Counted from the stretch's first letter, positions 1 through 8,728 are shown. The stretch: DNA of 64,000 nucleotides from Frankia sp. AgB1.9 (GCF_016786355.1 NZ_JADWYX010000024.1:1-64000); one strand, 5' to 3'. The notes: generated by a model not told the origin, from the letters alone. Program-made: numbers and translations.

Positions 1-1
1 G

Positions 2-175
2 CCGACGGGCAATCCGACAGTGGCCGTCGCGCTGGTCGACCCGGCCGGGCACATCGTCGCGTCGCATCCGGCCGGGGGGGGGGGGGGCCCCCCCCCCCCG
101 CCGGCCCCCGCGGGCGACCTCGCCCTGGTGCTGAAGATCGCTCTGCTCGTGGCCCTCGTGGCGGTCCCGCGTTGA
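2..175 (+). CDS. C-terminal fragment of an unidentified protein
   Basis: An open frame enters from the left edge and stops with TGA at 173-175. It reads about 24 ordinary residues, then a Gly-Pro stretch coded by the homopolymer tract at 74-99, then a hydrophobic tail rich in Leu, Val and Ala that could be a membrane helix. Third codon positions are mostly G or C on both sides of the tract, which supports coding. I do not recognise the family. The frame after the tract depends on the exact number of G and C bases, which is hard to sequence, so the C-terminus may be wrong. Confidence 0.35.
   Translation, partial: PTGNPTVAVALVDPAGHIVASHPAGGGGGPPPPPAPAGDLALVLKIALLVALVAVPR
74..99. repeat. G14C12 homopolymer palindrome
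   Basis: Fourteen G are followed directly by twelve C, a self-complementary block that could fold as a G:C hairpin. It lies inside the partial reading frame at the left edge. Such a block is a classical site of polymerase slippage and of base-calling or assembly error. Confidence 0.9.
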
Positions 176-279
176 CCACATGCGCTCGCCCGTCTCATGG
201 CGGCGACGCGACCCGGCCCCGCCGACACCGATGCCCCGACCAGGACAGACCAGTTTCCGATCATGGAGGACAGCACGCG

Positions 280-1734
280 ATGACGCCACCCGCTACCACC
301 GCTCCCCTCACCTCGCAGCCACGGGCCGTCGGCGAGGTTCCCGGCCAGTCCGGCGGCCCACTGGCCGCCGTCCGGAGGCTGCGCGCGGACCCGCTGACCA
401 GGCTCACCCAGCTGCGCGACGAGCACGGGCCGATCGTGCGGCTCTCCACCTGGCCGGTGTCGGCGTTCCTGGTGTCCGATCCCGCGGTGGCCGCTGACGC
501 GCTGGTCAGCGGGCATCGCGCGTACGCCAAGGGCGCCGTCGTGCGGGGCGCCGGCTCCCGAACGAACGTGACCCAGCCGTTGACCTACCTGCTCGGCGAC
601 GGCCTGCTGACCAGCGCCGGTGACGTGCACCGCCGGCAGCGGCGGCTGATCCAGCCGCTGTTCCACAAGCACCGCATCGCCGAGTACGGCGAGCAGTTCG
701 TCTGCGTCACGGACGACACCGCGGCGACCTGGCGGGACGGCCAGCGGCTCGATCTGCACGCCGAGATGACCGAGATGACGTTGGGGATCGTCGCGCGGAC
801 CCTGTTCGACGTCCCGCTCGACGACGAGGTCGTCACGGTGGTCCGCGACGCGGTGGCCCGTAACCTGCCGGCGGCCCGGCGCGCGGCCCTGCCCGGCTTC
901 ACCCGGGTCGAACAGCTCCCGGTGGGCGGGCCGGCGCGCCGGCGCGACAGCCGGGAGGCACTCGACCGTGCGGTCTACGAGATGATCGCCGACCGGCGCG
1001 CCACCGGTGCCACCGGCTCCGACCTGCTGTCGCTGCTGCTGGACACCCAGGATGCCGACACCGGCGAGCGGATGAGCGACAGCCAGATCCGCGACGAGGC
1101 GATGACGCTCCTGCTCGCCGGCCACGAGACGACCGCGAACGCGCTGGCCTGGACGTTCCACCTGCTCGGCGAGCACCGGGACGTGGCCGCGCGGCTGCAC
1201 GCCGAGGTCGACGCGGTCCTCGGCGGCCGGCCCCCCACGTTCGAGGACCTCCCCCGGCTGGCCTACACCAACGCGGTCTTTTCCGAGTCGATGCGGCTGT
1301 TTCCGCCGGTCTGGGCGATGGGCCGCCATCTCGTCGAGGACCGGGAGGTGGCCGGGTACCTGCTGCCCGCCGGGTCGACGCTGGTCTTCAGCCAGTGGGT
1401 GATCCACCGCGACGAGCGCTGGTGGCCGGACCCGACCCGCTTCGACCCGACCCGCTGGCTGGACGCGGACGAATCCGGCGGCACCGGTCAGGAGAGCACG
1501 GCCGGCGGCCCGCACGCCCCGGGCCGGCCGCGGTTCGCCTACTTCCCGTTCGGTGGCGGGCCGCGCCAGTGCATCGGGAACAGCTTCGCGGTGGCCGAGG
1601 GCGTCCTGGCGCTGGCGACGATCGCCCGGCGCTGGTCCTTCACGGCCGCGACCGGCGATCCGGTCGTGCCCGAGCCGCTGGTCACCCTGCGCCCCAAGGG
1701 CGGCCTGCCGATGATCGCCCACCTGCGGCACTGA
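280..1734 (+). CDS. Cytochrome P450, long bacterial type
   Basis: Haem-thiolate monooxygenase of 484 residues. The I-helix oxygen-activation motif AGHETT is at residues 280-285, the K-helix ExxR pair is E336/R339, and the haem-binding loop FGGGPRQCIG places the thiolate ligand at Cys431. It is longer than the usual 400-residue soluble bacterial P450. The P-rich spacer before the haem loop and the HRDERWWPDP-type sequence resemble fatty-acid or terpenoid hydroxylases of the CYP4/CYP102 style. ATG 280 is chosen because GGAGGA lies nine bases upstream; the open frame extends further upstream without a better start. No ferredoxin or reductase gene is adjacent, so redox partners must come from elsewhere. 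Substrate unknown. Confidence 0.88.
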   Translation: MTPPATTAPLTSQPRAVGEVPGQSGGPLAAVRRLRADPLTRLTQLRDEHGPIVRLSTWPVSAFLVSDPAVAADALVSGHRAYAKGAVVRGAGSRTNVTQPLTYLLGDGLLTSAGDVHRRQRRLIQPLFHKHRIAEYGEQFVCVTDDTAATWRDGQRLDLHAEMTEMTLGIVARTLFDVPLDDEVVTVVRDAVARNLPAARRAALPGFTRVEQLPVGGPARRRDSREALDRAVYEMIADRRATGATGSDLLSLLLDTQDADTGERMSDSQIRDEAMTLLLAGHETTANALAWTFHLLGEHRDVAARLHAEVDAVLGGRPPTFEDLPRLAYTNAVFSESMRLFPPVWAMGRHLVEDREVAGYLLPAGSTLVFSQWVIHRDERWWPDPTRFDPTRWLDADESGGTGQESTAGGPHAPGRPRFAYFPFGGGPRQCIGNSFAVAEGVLALATIARRWSFTAATGDPVVPEPLVTLRPKGGLPMIAHLRH

Positions 1735-1795
1735 CCCGGTCGCCGCGTCCGCCGGCGGCCCACCATCCCTTCATCATCCAGTTCGGGAGAGATAC

Positions 1796-2314
1796 GTGAA
1801 CAGTCGGAACCGGCTTGGCCGCTCGGTCCTGCTCACCGGCGGCCTGCTACTGCTCGTGCCGGGATGCCGGGCCGGCGCCGCGGCGGTGTCGACGGCGGAC
1901 GCCGCGCCCGCCACCGCCCCGGCCGCCGTCGCCGGGTCGAGCGCTCCCGTCGGGGCCGGGACCGGCGGCGCCGGCTCGCTGACGCTCGGCATCACGAGCC
2001 CGATCGCCGTCGCGGGCCACGTTGACACCGCCGTGAGCTGTCAGATCGCCGGGCGACGGTACGCCGAGTCCGCGACCGGCTCCGTCGGCGGGTCGACCGT
2101 GGCCGAGAGCGTCCGCGTCGCCAGCTACACCGGCCCCGGCTCCTACTCGGCGCTGGTCACCGTCTCCCTGGTCGGGCCCGACGCCGCCCGGTACGCCGTC
2201 GACGCGGTGCCGGCGACCGTCATGATCACCTCGACCGGCGGCTCGGTCTCGTTCAGCGCCAGCACCAGCGCCGGACGCACGCTGGCCGGCTCGATCAGCT
2301 GGGCCTGCTCCTAG
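1796..2314 (+). CDS. Secreted lipoprotein, unknown function
   Basis: Protein of 172 residues starting at GTG with GGGAGA upstream. The N-terminus has basic residues, a hydrophobic run and a lipobox ending at Cys24 (LVPGC), so it should be lipidated and anchored outside the membrane. The mature part is rich in Ser, Thr, Val and Gly and predicted mainly beta. It ends in CS and has only one other cysteine (in VSCQIAG), so a single disulfide is likely. That layout recalls the small LpqH-type lipoprotein antigens of mycobacteria, but the resemblance is general. It lies 61 bp after the P450 on the same strand and converges on the regulator that follows. Confidence 0.7.
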   Translation: MNSRNRLGRSVLLTGGLLLLVPGCRAGAAAVSTADAAPATAPAAVAGSSAPVGAGTGGAGSLTLGITSPIAVAGHVDTAVSCQIAGRRYAESATGSVGGSTVAESVRVASYTGPGSYSALVTVSLVGPDAARYAVDAVPATVMITSTGGSVSFSASTSAGRTLAGSISWACS

Positions 2315-2337
2315 CCCGGCAGACTGCCCCGCCGGTG

Positions 2338-3705
2338 TCAGGGGGTCGGCGGGTCCCAGTCCAGGAGGCGGGCGCCGAGCACGGCCGTCTGCAGCACGTA
2401 GCGGTCTGTCGGTGCGGTCGGGTCGTGCCCGGTGAGCTGGTGCACGCGGTCCAGCCGGTAGGTGAGCGCCCGGGCCGACAGGTGCAGCCGGCGCGCAGCG
2501 GCGAGCGCGACGGCGCCCGCCGCGAAGTAGGCGTCCAGCGTGTCCAGCAGCGGGCCCGCGCCACCGCGGGCGGTCCGCAGCGGGCCTAGCACGCTGTCCA
2601 CCAGCTCGACCAGGGCCTCCCGGTCTCGCAGCAGCACCCGGAAGATCAACAGGTCGTCGGCATGGGTCGGCTGGCGCACGAGGCCGAGACGCCCGGCCAG
2701 CTCGACCACCGAGGACGCCTCGGCGAATCCGATCCGCGTGCCGGTCACCCCGGTACGCGGGCGGCTGACCCCGACCCGCCAGGGCGGTGAGCCGGCCGCC
2801 GCCGACAGGGCGGCGGTGAGCGCCCCGAGCGCCCGGGGCGCCCCGCTGGAGGCGACGGACGCGTTCCGCAGCGGGGTGAAGAACGACGAGCCTCCCCCGC
2901 CTGGCCCCGGCCGGCCGCCCACCTCCGGTCCCTGCTGACCGGCACCGGCCGCGGGTGGGCCGGGCCGCGGCGGCTCGGGCTGGACCGGTTCCGCCGTCGT
3001 CGGGTCGTCGGCGGGCTCCTGCGGCACCACGCACACGAGCAGGCCGTCCTTGACCGCGACGAGCGGCTCGGTAGCGCAGGTCGAGCGCAGCGCCGCGTCC
3101 ACGGCTCGGCTGGTCCCCCGGCCGTCGACGAACCGGCGCTCGCCGGCCGCGACGAACACGACATGCGGGGCCTCCAGGTGCAGTCCGAAGGCGGCGGACC
3201 GTTCGAGCACCAGGCCCGGGTCGGTCGACGTTCCGGTCAGCAGGTCGTCGATCAGCTCACGGCGCAGGGCCTCCTCGGCCCTGGCCCGCGCCGACCGGGC
3301 GGCCTCGTAGCCCTCGCACACGGCGGCGACCGCGTCGTCGCTGGCCCGCAGCACGGCGGCGGCCGCCGCCCGCGTCCGGTCGGCCTCGTTGCGGGTGCCC
3401 GCGGCACGCACGGCGGGCAACGACGGCCAGGCCCGCCAGGTCGCGGACAGATAGAGGTCGACGAGCGCCCGCAGCGACGCCCCCGACTCGGCCGCCGCCT
3501 GGCCGAGCCCGTGGAAGCGGGCCAGCTCCGCCGCGGCGAGCCGGCGGCCGGTCTGGGCCGCGGACGCGAGCGTCGGCAGGTAGTCGCCGAGCAGGCTGGC
3601 CGGCAGCCGGGCGTCCTGCGCGGCCAGGACCGCCGCCCGGGGCAGCCTGGTCAGGCTGGTGCCCGGCAGGCCCGGCGAGCCCTCGGGCTCCTCGTCAACC
3701 GGCAC
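2338..3705 (-). CDS. PucR/CdaR-family transcriptional regulator
   Basis: About 455 residues. The C-terminal third (from about LLDTLDAYFAAG to the end) is the PucR-type helix-turn-helix, with the characteristic AARRLHLSARALTYRLDR recognition segment and the R-YVLQTAVLGARLL tail. The middle is the variable GGDEF-like sensory region and carries a Pro/Gly-rich insert. Such proteins usually activate catabolic genes in response to a small ligand. The open frame begins at GTG 3711, but GGAGG abuts that codon; the GTG two codons later (3705) has a six-base spacing and is preferred. It is divergent from the TerC gene and convergent with the lipoprotein (23 bp gap). Confidence 0.82.
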   Translation of the reverse strand: MPVDEEPEGSPGLPGTSLTRLPRAAVLAAQDARLPASLLGDYLPTLASAAQTGRRLAAAELARFHGLGQAAAESGASLRALVDLYLSATWRAWPSLPAVRAAGTRNEADRTRAAAAAVLRASDDAVAAVCEGYEAARSARARAEEALRRELIDDLLTGTSTDPGLVLERSAAFGLHLEAPHVVFVAAGERRFVDGRGTSRAVDAALRSTCATEPLVAVKDGLLVCVVPQEPADDPTTAEPVQPEPPRPGPPAAGAGQQGPEVGGRPGPGGGGSSFFTPLRNASVASSGAPRALGALTAALSAAAGSPPWRVGVSRPRTGVTGTRIGFAEASSVVELAGRLGLVRQPTHADDLLIFRVLLRDREALVELVDSVLGPLRTARGGAGPLLDTLDAYFAAGAVALAAARRLHLSARALTYRLDRVHQLTGHDPTAPTDRYVLQTAVLGARLLDWDPPTP

Positions 3706-3903
3706 GGTCACCCTCCGATCTCTCGAATCACCAGGGCAGCGAGACCGCCCGGTGCGCGTTTCTTGCCGAGTCTCGGCAATCAGACCCTAGCCAACGTCGC
3801 GCACATCGCGCCCTTGCTGCCGTGAGTCCGCAAGGCCGTGGCCCGTTGAATAGGACGTGGGCCCAGCCAGGCCCGACTACCCGGACTCACTGGAGGAACG
3901 GTC

Positions 3904-4968
3904 ATGCACGTCCCCATCTGGGCCTGGGCAGCCTTCGTCGCCGCCCTTGTCGCCCTGCTGGCCATCGATCTGCTCGCGCACCGGCGGGCCCACGTGATCA
4001 AATTTCGCGAGGCGGCGCTGTGGAGCGCGCTGTGGGTGAGCCTCGGCCTCGGCTTCGCCCTCGTCATCTGGGCCTGGCAGGGGCCGACGGCGGCCGGGCA
4101 GTACACGGCGGCCTGGCTGCTGGAGAAGAGCCTGTCGGTCGACAACCTGTTCGTGTTCGCCCTGATCTTCGGGTACTTCAAGGTGCCTCGGCAGTACCAG
4201 CACCGGGTGCTGTTCTACGGCGTGCTGGGCGCGCTGGTCCTGCGGTTCGCCTTCATCGCCGGCGGCATGGCGCTGCTCAACGCCTTCCACGTCGTGATCT
4301 ACCTGTTCGGCGCGTTCCTGGTCTTCACAGCGATCAAGATGGTGCGTGGGTCCGGGGTCGAGATGGACCCGGGCCAGAGCAGGGCGGTCCGGCTGCTGCG
4401 CCGGGTCATGCCGGTGACGGACCAGTACGAGGGCCAGCGGTTCCTGCTGCGCCGCCGGGGCGTCCTCGTCGCGACGCCGCTGCTGGCCGTCCTGGTCGCG
4501 GTCGAGACGGCCGACGTGCTGTTCGCCTTCGACTCGGTCCCGGCCGCGCTTGGCGTCACCGACCAGACGTTCCTGGTGTACACGGCGAACGCGCTGGCCA
4601 TCCTCGGGCTGCGGTCGCTGTTCTTCCTGCTCTCCGGTGCGCTCGACCGGTTCCACCACCTGGGCACCGGGCTCGCCGTCATCCTCGCGTTCATCGGCGC
4701 GAAGATGCTGCTCACCGACGTCGTGCACATTCCGATCGCCGTCTCGCTCGGCGCGATCGGGGTCGTGCTCACCGCGTCGATCATCTGGTCGCTGGTCACC
4801 CCGGCGCCAGAGAAGCCGGCCGAGCCGGAGTCGTCGCACGAGCCCGGTGACCCGCCCGCCGCACTGGAGGGCACCGCCGAGCCGGCGCTGGACGGGGAAC
4901 TCGTGGGCTCTCCCGCTGGTGACTCGCGATTGGTCGACCAGGGCGCGGGCGACCTCGTTCAGCGGTAG
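3904..4968 (+). CDS. TerC-family integral membrane protein
   Basis: 354 residues with about eight or nine hydrophobic segments. The family hallmark EKSLSVDNLFVFALIF lies in the third segment, with the second acidic motif VETADVLFAFDSVPA later. These acidic helices match TerC/Alx proteins, which are tied to tellurite resistance and Mn2+ export. The last 50 residues are hydrophilic and acidic, presumably a cytoplasmic tail. ATG 3904 has GGAGG eight bases upstream. The 190 bp leader was checked for the Mn-sensing yybP-ykoY riboswitch often found before this family and none was convincing. Confidence 0.85.
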   Translation: MHVPIWAWAAFVAALVALLAIDLLAHRRAHVIKFREAALWSALWVSLGLGFALVIWAWQGPTAAGQYTAAWLLEKSLSVDNLFVFALIFGYFKVPRQYQHRVLFYGVLGALVLRFAFIAGGMALLNAFHVVIYLFGAFLVFTAIKMVRGSGVEMDPGQSRAVRLLRRVMPVTDQYEGQRFLLRRRGVLVATPLLAVLVAVETADVLFAFDSVPAALGVTDQTFLVYTANALAILGLRSLFFLLSGALDRFHHLGTGLAVILAFIGAKMLLTDVVHIPIAVSLGAIGVVLTASIIWSLVTPAPEKPAEPESSHEPGDPPAALEGTAEPALDGELVGSPAGDSRLVDQGAGDLVQR

Positions 4969-4977
4969 CCCGGTGCA

Positions 4978-5017
4978 CGGGCCGGGTGGTCGCCGGAGCA
5001 GCCGGCCACCCGGCCCG
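4978..5017 (+). terminator. Hairpin downstream of the TerC gene
   Basis: Perfect 12-bp arms (4978-4989 and 5006-5017) enclose a 16-base loop that has its own 4-bp stem. It starts nine bases after the TerC stop. There is no T-tract, as is common in actinobacteria. Repeat copy A begins 13 bases further on. Confidence 0.5.
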
Positions 5018-5030
5018 CTTTCACGTCCAT

Positions 5031-5103
5031 GATCACCGTTTCGGCCCTCCGGTGGCTGTGGAAGGGCCCTCAGCACAACCATCGGAGGGCCCAGGCAGCG
5101 ATC
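5031..5103. repeat. 73-bp palindromic element, copy A
   Basis: Imperfect palindrome running GATC to GATC, with arms close to the shared consensus GATCGCCGTTTCGGCCCTC and a variable centre. It lies between two co-directional genes, after the TerC hairpin and before the ohr promoter. It is one of seven copies of identical length in this window. Confidence 0.88.
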
Positions 5104-5122
5104 TACGACCCTCGTCACCATC

Positions 5123-5150
5123 CTTGCGTCAGAGAAATAGGGCGCAATAT
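5123..5150 (+). promoter_or_regulatory. Candidate ohr promoter
   Basis: TTGCGT (5123-5128) and CAATAT (5145-5150) are separated by 16 bases in a locally AT-richer patch, 53 bases before the ohr ATG. Just downstream, 5153-5163 holds an 11-mer (TTGTGCACGAT) that also occurs upstream of bcp. Weak evidence. Confidence 0.3.
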
Positions 5151-5202
5151 GGTTGTGCACGATCGATCGACTCGCGATCGACCACCGGCGATCGGAGGAA
5201 CC

Positions 5203-5619
5203 ATGGAAGCGATCTACACCGCCACGGCCACCGCCTCGGGCGACGGCCGCAACGGTCACAGCGAGAGCGACGACGGCCTGCTCTCGGTCGACGTCCGGAT
5301 TCCCAAGGAGATGGGCGGCCCTGGTGGGGCCACCAACCCGGAGCAGCTGTTCGCCGCCGGCTACGCCGCCTGTTTCCACTCCGCGCTCAAGCTCGTCGGC
5401 GGGTCGGAGAAGGCCGACCTGGAGGGCTCGCAGGTCTCGGTCAGCGTGTCGATCGGCGCCCGGCCCGACGGCGGCTTCGGCCTGGCCGTCGAGATCGACG
5501 TGCACGCCCCGCGCCTCGACCGCGAGACCACCACGGCGCTCGTCCAGAAGGCGCACGAGGTCTGCCCCTACTCGAACGCGACCCGGGGGAACGTCGAGGT
5601 CGCGCTCACCGTCGTCTGA
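5203..5619 (+). CDS. ohr: Organic hydroperoxide resistance protein (Ohr/OsmC)
   Basis: Thiol peroxidase of 138 residues that reduces organic hydroperoxides with lipoyl or small-thiol partners. Both catalytic cysteines are in family context: Cys57 in QLFAAGYAACFHSAL and Cys121 in CPYSNATRGNV; the second motif separates Ohr from OsmC. Length matches the family. ATG 5203 has GGAGGA seven bases upstream; the frame stays open further upstream only because it runs through the repeat. The usual partner regulator OhrR is not adjacent, and the nearest MarR protein (18.1-18.6 kb) has no cysteine in its N-terminal half. Confidence 0.92.
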   Translation: MEAIYTATATASGDGRNGHSESDDGLLSVDVRIPKEMGGPGGATNPEQLFAAGYAACFHSALKLVGGSEKADLEGSQVSVSVSIGARPDGGFGLAVEIDVHAPRLDRETTTALVQKAHEVCPYSNATRGNVEVALTVV

Positions 5620-5639
5620 CCACGCCCGGCCGCCGCCGG

Positions 5640-7310
5640 CTAACCGATCTTGAAGCCGGTGTACCCGGCGGCGGCTATCTCGTCGCAGCGCTGGCGGAAC
5701 GACGGGAGACCGGCGACATAGGTGGTGTACATGCGCTTCTTGCCGGGGACGTTGGCGCCGTTGTACCAGGAGTTGCAGTCCGGGTGCATCAGCACGCTGC
5801 CGCTGACCAGCGCGAGGATCTCGTCGATCCATTCGGCCTGCGCGGACGGCAGGGCCTCAATGGTCCGGTGGCCGCCGGCGCGCAGGTGGGCGACGCAGTC
5901 AGCGATCCACTCGATGTGGTGCTCCATGGCGGCCAGGAAGTTCGACGCCGCCGACGGGCTGCCCGGGCCCTGGACCAGGAACAGGTTGGGGAAGTCGGAG
6001 ACCTGCAGGCCGAGGTAGGCGACCGGGCCCTCGGTGGCCCAGACGTCGCGCAGCAGCGCGCCGCCGCGGCCGCGCACCTCGATGCGGGACAGCGCGCCGG
6101 TCAGGGCGTCGAAGCCGGTCGCGAACAGGATCGCGTCGAGCTCGTGGTGCTCCCGCTCGGTCCGGATACCGGTCGGGGTGATCTCCTGGATCGCGTCCTT
6201 GCGCAGGTCGACCAGGGTCACGTTGGGGCGGTTGAAGGTCTCGTAGTAGCCCTGGTCGATGATCGGCCGCTTGCAGCCGAACGGGTAGGTCGGGACCAGC
6301 GACGCCGCCGTCTCCGGGTCGTGCACGATGCGCGCGACGGCCTCGCCGTAGAGCGCGGTGGCCATGCGGATGGCCTCGGGGTCGAACATGACGTCGCTCC
6401 AGTAGAGCGCGCCGACGACGCCCTTCTCCTTGATGGCGCGCAGCTGCTCCTCCCGCGACGCGGTCCGCAGCGGCGGGAGGCCGCCCATCTTGACCAGCAC
6501 CGAGAACGCGCTGGTCCGCGCCGCGCCGACGTGCGCGAGCAGCTGGGCCGCGCGGATCTCGTCGTACCGGGACCGCAGCTCCTCGAACTCGCCCGGCTCG
6601 TACCGCCGGGCCGGCGACGGCAGCGTGTAGGCGGCCGACCGCTGGAACACGGTCAGGTGCTCGGCCTGCTCGGCGACGACCGGGATGGCCTGGACGCCGG
6701 TCGAGCCGGTGCCGATGACGGCCACCCGCTGGCCGGTGAAGTCGTGGCCCTCGCGCGGGAACCGGTTGCTGTACAGGGTTGAGCCGCGGAACGTCGCCAG
6801 GCCGGGAATCCTGGGGTCGAGCGGCGCGGACAGGATGCCGGTCGCGGCGACGACGAACGGCGCGACGAACCGCTCGCCGGCCTCGGTCGTCACCAGCCAG
6901 GTCTGGTTGGCCTCGTCGAAGGTCATCGCGGCGACCCTCGTGTCGAACTGGATGTCGCGACGCAGGTCGAGCCGGTCGGCGACGAAGTTCAGGTAGGCCT
7001 CGATCTCGGCCTGGCCCGGAAGCAGCTCGCTCCAGGTCCATTCCTGCTGGATCTCGGCCGAGAAGCTGTACGAGTACTCGATGCTCTCGATGTCGCAGCG
7101 GGCCCCGGGGTAGCGGTTGAACAGCCACGTCCCGCCGACCCGGTCCGCCGCCTCCAGGACCCGGACCCGCAGGCCGAGCTCCCGCAGCCGGTACAGCGCG
7201 TAGAGACCGGAGAACCCGGCACCTACGACGACAGCGTCGAGCCTCCCGACCTCGTCGCCGCTCTCGCGGGACGCTAACGCCCGCGCCGTACCCGCCGCCA
7301 CGTCGACCAC
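5640..7310 (-). CDS. Flavin monooxygenase, Baeyer-Villiger-like
   Basis: 556 residues with two Rossmann dinucleotide motifs: GAGFSG at 30-35 for FAD and GTGSTG at 200-205 for NADPH, plus GGTWLFNRYPGARCD typical of cyclohexanone-monooxygenase relatives. The linker motif that defines BVMOs (FxGxxxHxxxWP) is present at 174-185 but reads FRGSTLYSNRFP, with Tyr for His and Phe for Trp. It may therefore oxygenate in a different way or act on an unusual ketone. GTG 7310 has GGAGGAG six bases upstream. Divergent from a P450; the pair may serve one steroid- or terpenoid-like degradation route (inference). Confidence 0.85.
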   Translation of the reverse strand: MVDVAAGTARALASRESGDEVGRLDAVVVGAGFSGLYALYRLRELGLRVRVLEAADRVGGTWLFNRYPGARCDIESIEYSYSFSAEIQQEWTWSELLPGQAEIEAYLNFVADRLDLRRDIQFDTRVAAMTFDEANQTWLVTTEAGERFVAPFVVAATGILSAPLDPRIPGLATFRGSTLYSNRFPREGHDFTGQRVAVIGTGSTGVQAIPVVAEQAEHLTVFQRSAAYTLPSPARRYEPGEFEELRSRYDEIRAAQLLAHVGAARTSAFSVLVKMGGLPPLRTASREEQLRAIKEKGVVGALYWSDVMFDPEAIRMATALYGEAVARIVHDPETAASLVPTYPFGCKRPIIDQGYYETFNRPNVTLVDLRKDAIQEITPTGIRTEREHHELDAILFATGFDALTGALSRIEVRGRGGALLRDVWATEGPVAYLGLQVSDFPNLFLVQGPGSPSAASNFLAAMEHHIEWIADCVAHLRAGGHRTIEALPSAQAEWIDEILALVSGSVLMHPDCNSWYNGANVPGKKRMYTTYVAGLPSFRQRCDEIAAAGYTGFKIG

Positions 7311-7340
7311 AGCTCGCTCCTCCGCCAGACTCCCACCGAC

Positions 7341-7366
7341 CCCGATAAGTCTATATATTTCAAGTC
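7341..7366. promoter_or_regulatory. AT-rich divergent promoter region
   Basis: The segment around TATATATTT is the only AT-rich stretch in the 193-bp gap between the divergent BVMO and P450 genes. AAGTC occurs twice, 15 bases apart (7347 and 7362). It is likely to hold -10 elements for one or both directions; no clear -35 was found. Confidence 0.35.
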
Positions 7367-7503
7367 GGCGGTAGCGGCGTCAAGGCCAGCGACAGGGGCC
7401 TGGACGGCCGGCCGCCGTGGTCACGCCTGTGCCACCTCGGCGACGAGACCGGTACGGGCGGGCCGCCCGCAGGACCAGCCGAGCGCGCCGAGAGGGACGG
7501 GAC

Positions 7504-8721
7504 ATGAACGTCGAGGAAGCCGCCCAGGTGTTCACCGACCCGCGGGCCTACGCGGACGAGGACCGGTTCCACGCCGCCTGCGCCCTGCTGCGCCGCGAGT
7601 CACCCGTGCACTGGGTCGAGTCCGACAGCCTGGCGCCGTTCTGGGCGATCACCCGGTACGACGACGTCATGGAGATCTCCCGCGACTCCGAGACCTGGCA
7701 CAACGCCCCGCGGACGGCGGTCAACCAGGACCCGGCGCAGCCTCCGCCGCCGGTGCGGACGCTGGTGCAGATGGACCCGCCGGACCACCTGGTCTACCGG
7801 CACGTCAGCGCCGACTGGTTCAAGCCGGCCGGGGTCCGCCGGCTGTCCAGGCGCATCGAGGAGCTCGCGAAGCGCTTCGTCGACCACATGGCGACGCTCG
7901 GCGGCGAGTGCGACTTCGTCGCCGACGTCGCCGCGCACTACCCGCTGTACGTCATCCTGTCGCTGCTCGGGCTGCCCGAGGACGACTTCCCCCGGATGCT
8001 CAAGCTCACCCAGGAGCTGTTCGGGGCGAACGACGCGGACCTCGCCCGCAACACCAGCGACTCCGCGGCCGCGGAGACCCTGCTGGAGTTCTTCGAGTAC
8101 TTCCAGGGCGTGACCGAGGAACGGCGCAAGAACCCGGGCGACGACCTGGCGTCCGTGATCGCCAACGCGTCGATCCACGGGGAGAGCATCGGCATGCTCG
8201 AGGCGGTCGGCTACTACGTGCTGATCGCCACCGCCGGGCACGACACGACGAGCGCGGCGATCTCCGGCGGCCTGCACGCGCTGCTGACCCACCCGGACCA
8301 GCAGCGCCGCCTGGTCGCCGACCCGGGCCTGGTCACCACGGCGGTCGACGAGATGATCCGCTGGGTGTCGCCGGTGAAGCACTTCATGCGGACCGCGACC
8401 AGGGACACCGAGGTCCACGGCGTCCCGATCGCCGCCGGCCAGGCCGTCCTGCTCTCGTACCCGTCGGCGAACCGCGACGAGGACGTCTTCGAGCACCCGG
8501 ACGCCTTCGACGTCGGGCGGACCCCGAACAAGCACGTCGGCTTCGGCTTCGGCGCGCACTACTGCCTCGGCACCCACCTGGCCCGCCTGGAGGGCCGCGC
8601 CCTGTACGCCGAGCTGGTCCCCCGGCTGCGCTCGGTCGAGCTGGCCGGCGAGCCCGAGTACATGCGAACCCTCTTCGTCGGCGGCCCCAAGCGCCTCCCG
8701 ATCCGCTACACCCTGACCTGA
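7504..8721 (+). CDS. Cytochrome P450 (CYP125/CYP124/CYP142-like)
   Basis: 405 residues, normal size for a soluble bacterial P450. Motifs: AGHDTT at 244-249, E283/R286 of the K-helix ExxR, and haem loop FGFGAHYCLGTHLAR with Cys354. The sequence after ExxR (SPVKHFMRTATRDTEVHG, then SYPSANRDE) is typical of the actinobacterial group that hydroxylates sterol side chains and branched lipids. ATG 7504 is preceded by GAGGGA; the longer open frame upstream has no ribosome site. The next genes downstream, on the opposite strand, encode a phosphotransferase, thioesterases and an SDR, in keeping with lipid catabolism, but the substrate cannot be read from sequence. Confidence 0.9.
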   Translation: MNVEEAAQVFTDPRAYADEDRFHAACALLRRESPVHWVESDSLAPFWAITRYDDVMEISRDSETWHNAPRTAVNQDPAQPPPPVRTLVQMDPPDHLVYRHVSADWFKPAGVRRLSRRIEELAKRFVDHMATLGGECDFVADVAAHYPLYVILSLLGLPEDDFPRMLKLTQELFGANDADLARNTSDSAAAETLLEFFEYFQGVTEERRKNPGDDLASVIANASIHGESIGMLEAVGYYVLIATAGHDTTSAAISGGLHALLTHPDQQRRLVADPGLVTTAVDEMIRWVSPVKHFMRTATRDTEVHGVPIAAGQAVLLSYPSANRDEDVFEHPDAFDVGRTPNKHVGFGFGAHYCLGTHLARLEGRALYAELVPRLRSVELAGEPEYMRTLFVGGPKRLPIRYTLT

Positions 8722-8728
8722 CACACCC

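Noticed and set aside
3712..3903. Possible Mn-sensing yybP-ykoY riboswitch before the TerC gene
   Set aside because: Family members often carry it, but the leader shows no paired helices with the conserved internal loops that I could align.
3877..5832. 651-codon minus-strand open frame
   Set aside because: It is antisense to terC and ohr, its composition is Arg/Asp/Gln-rich, and its third positions lack coding bias; a GC-driven shadow.
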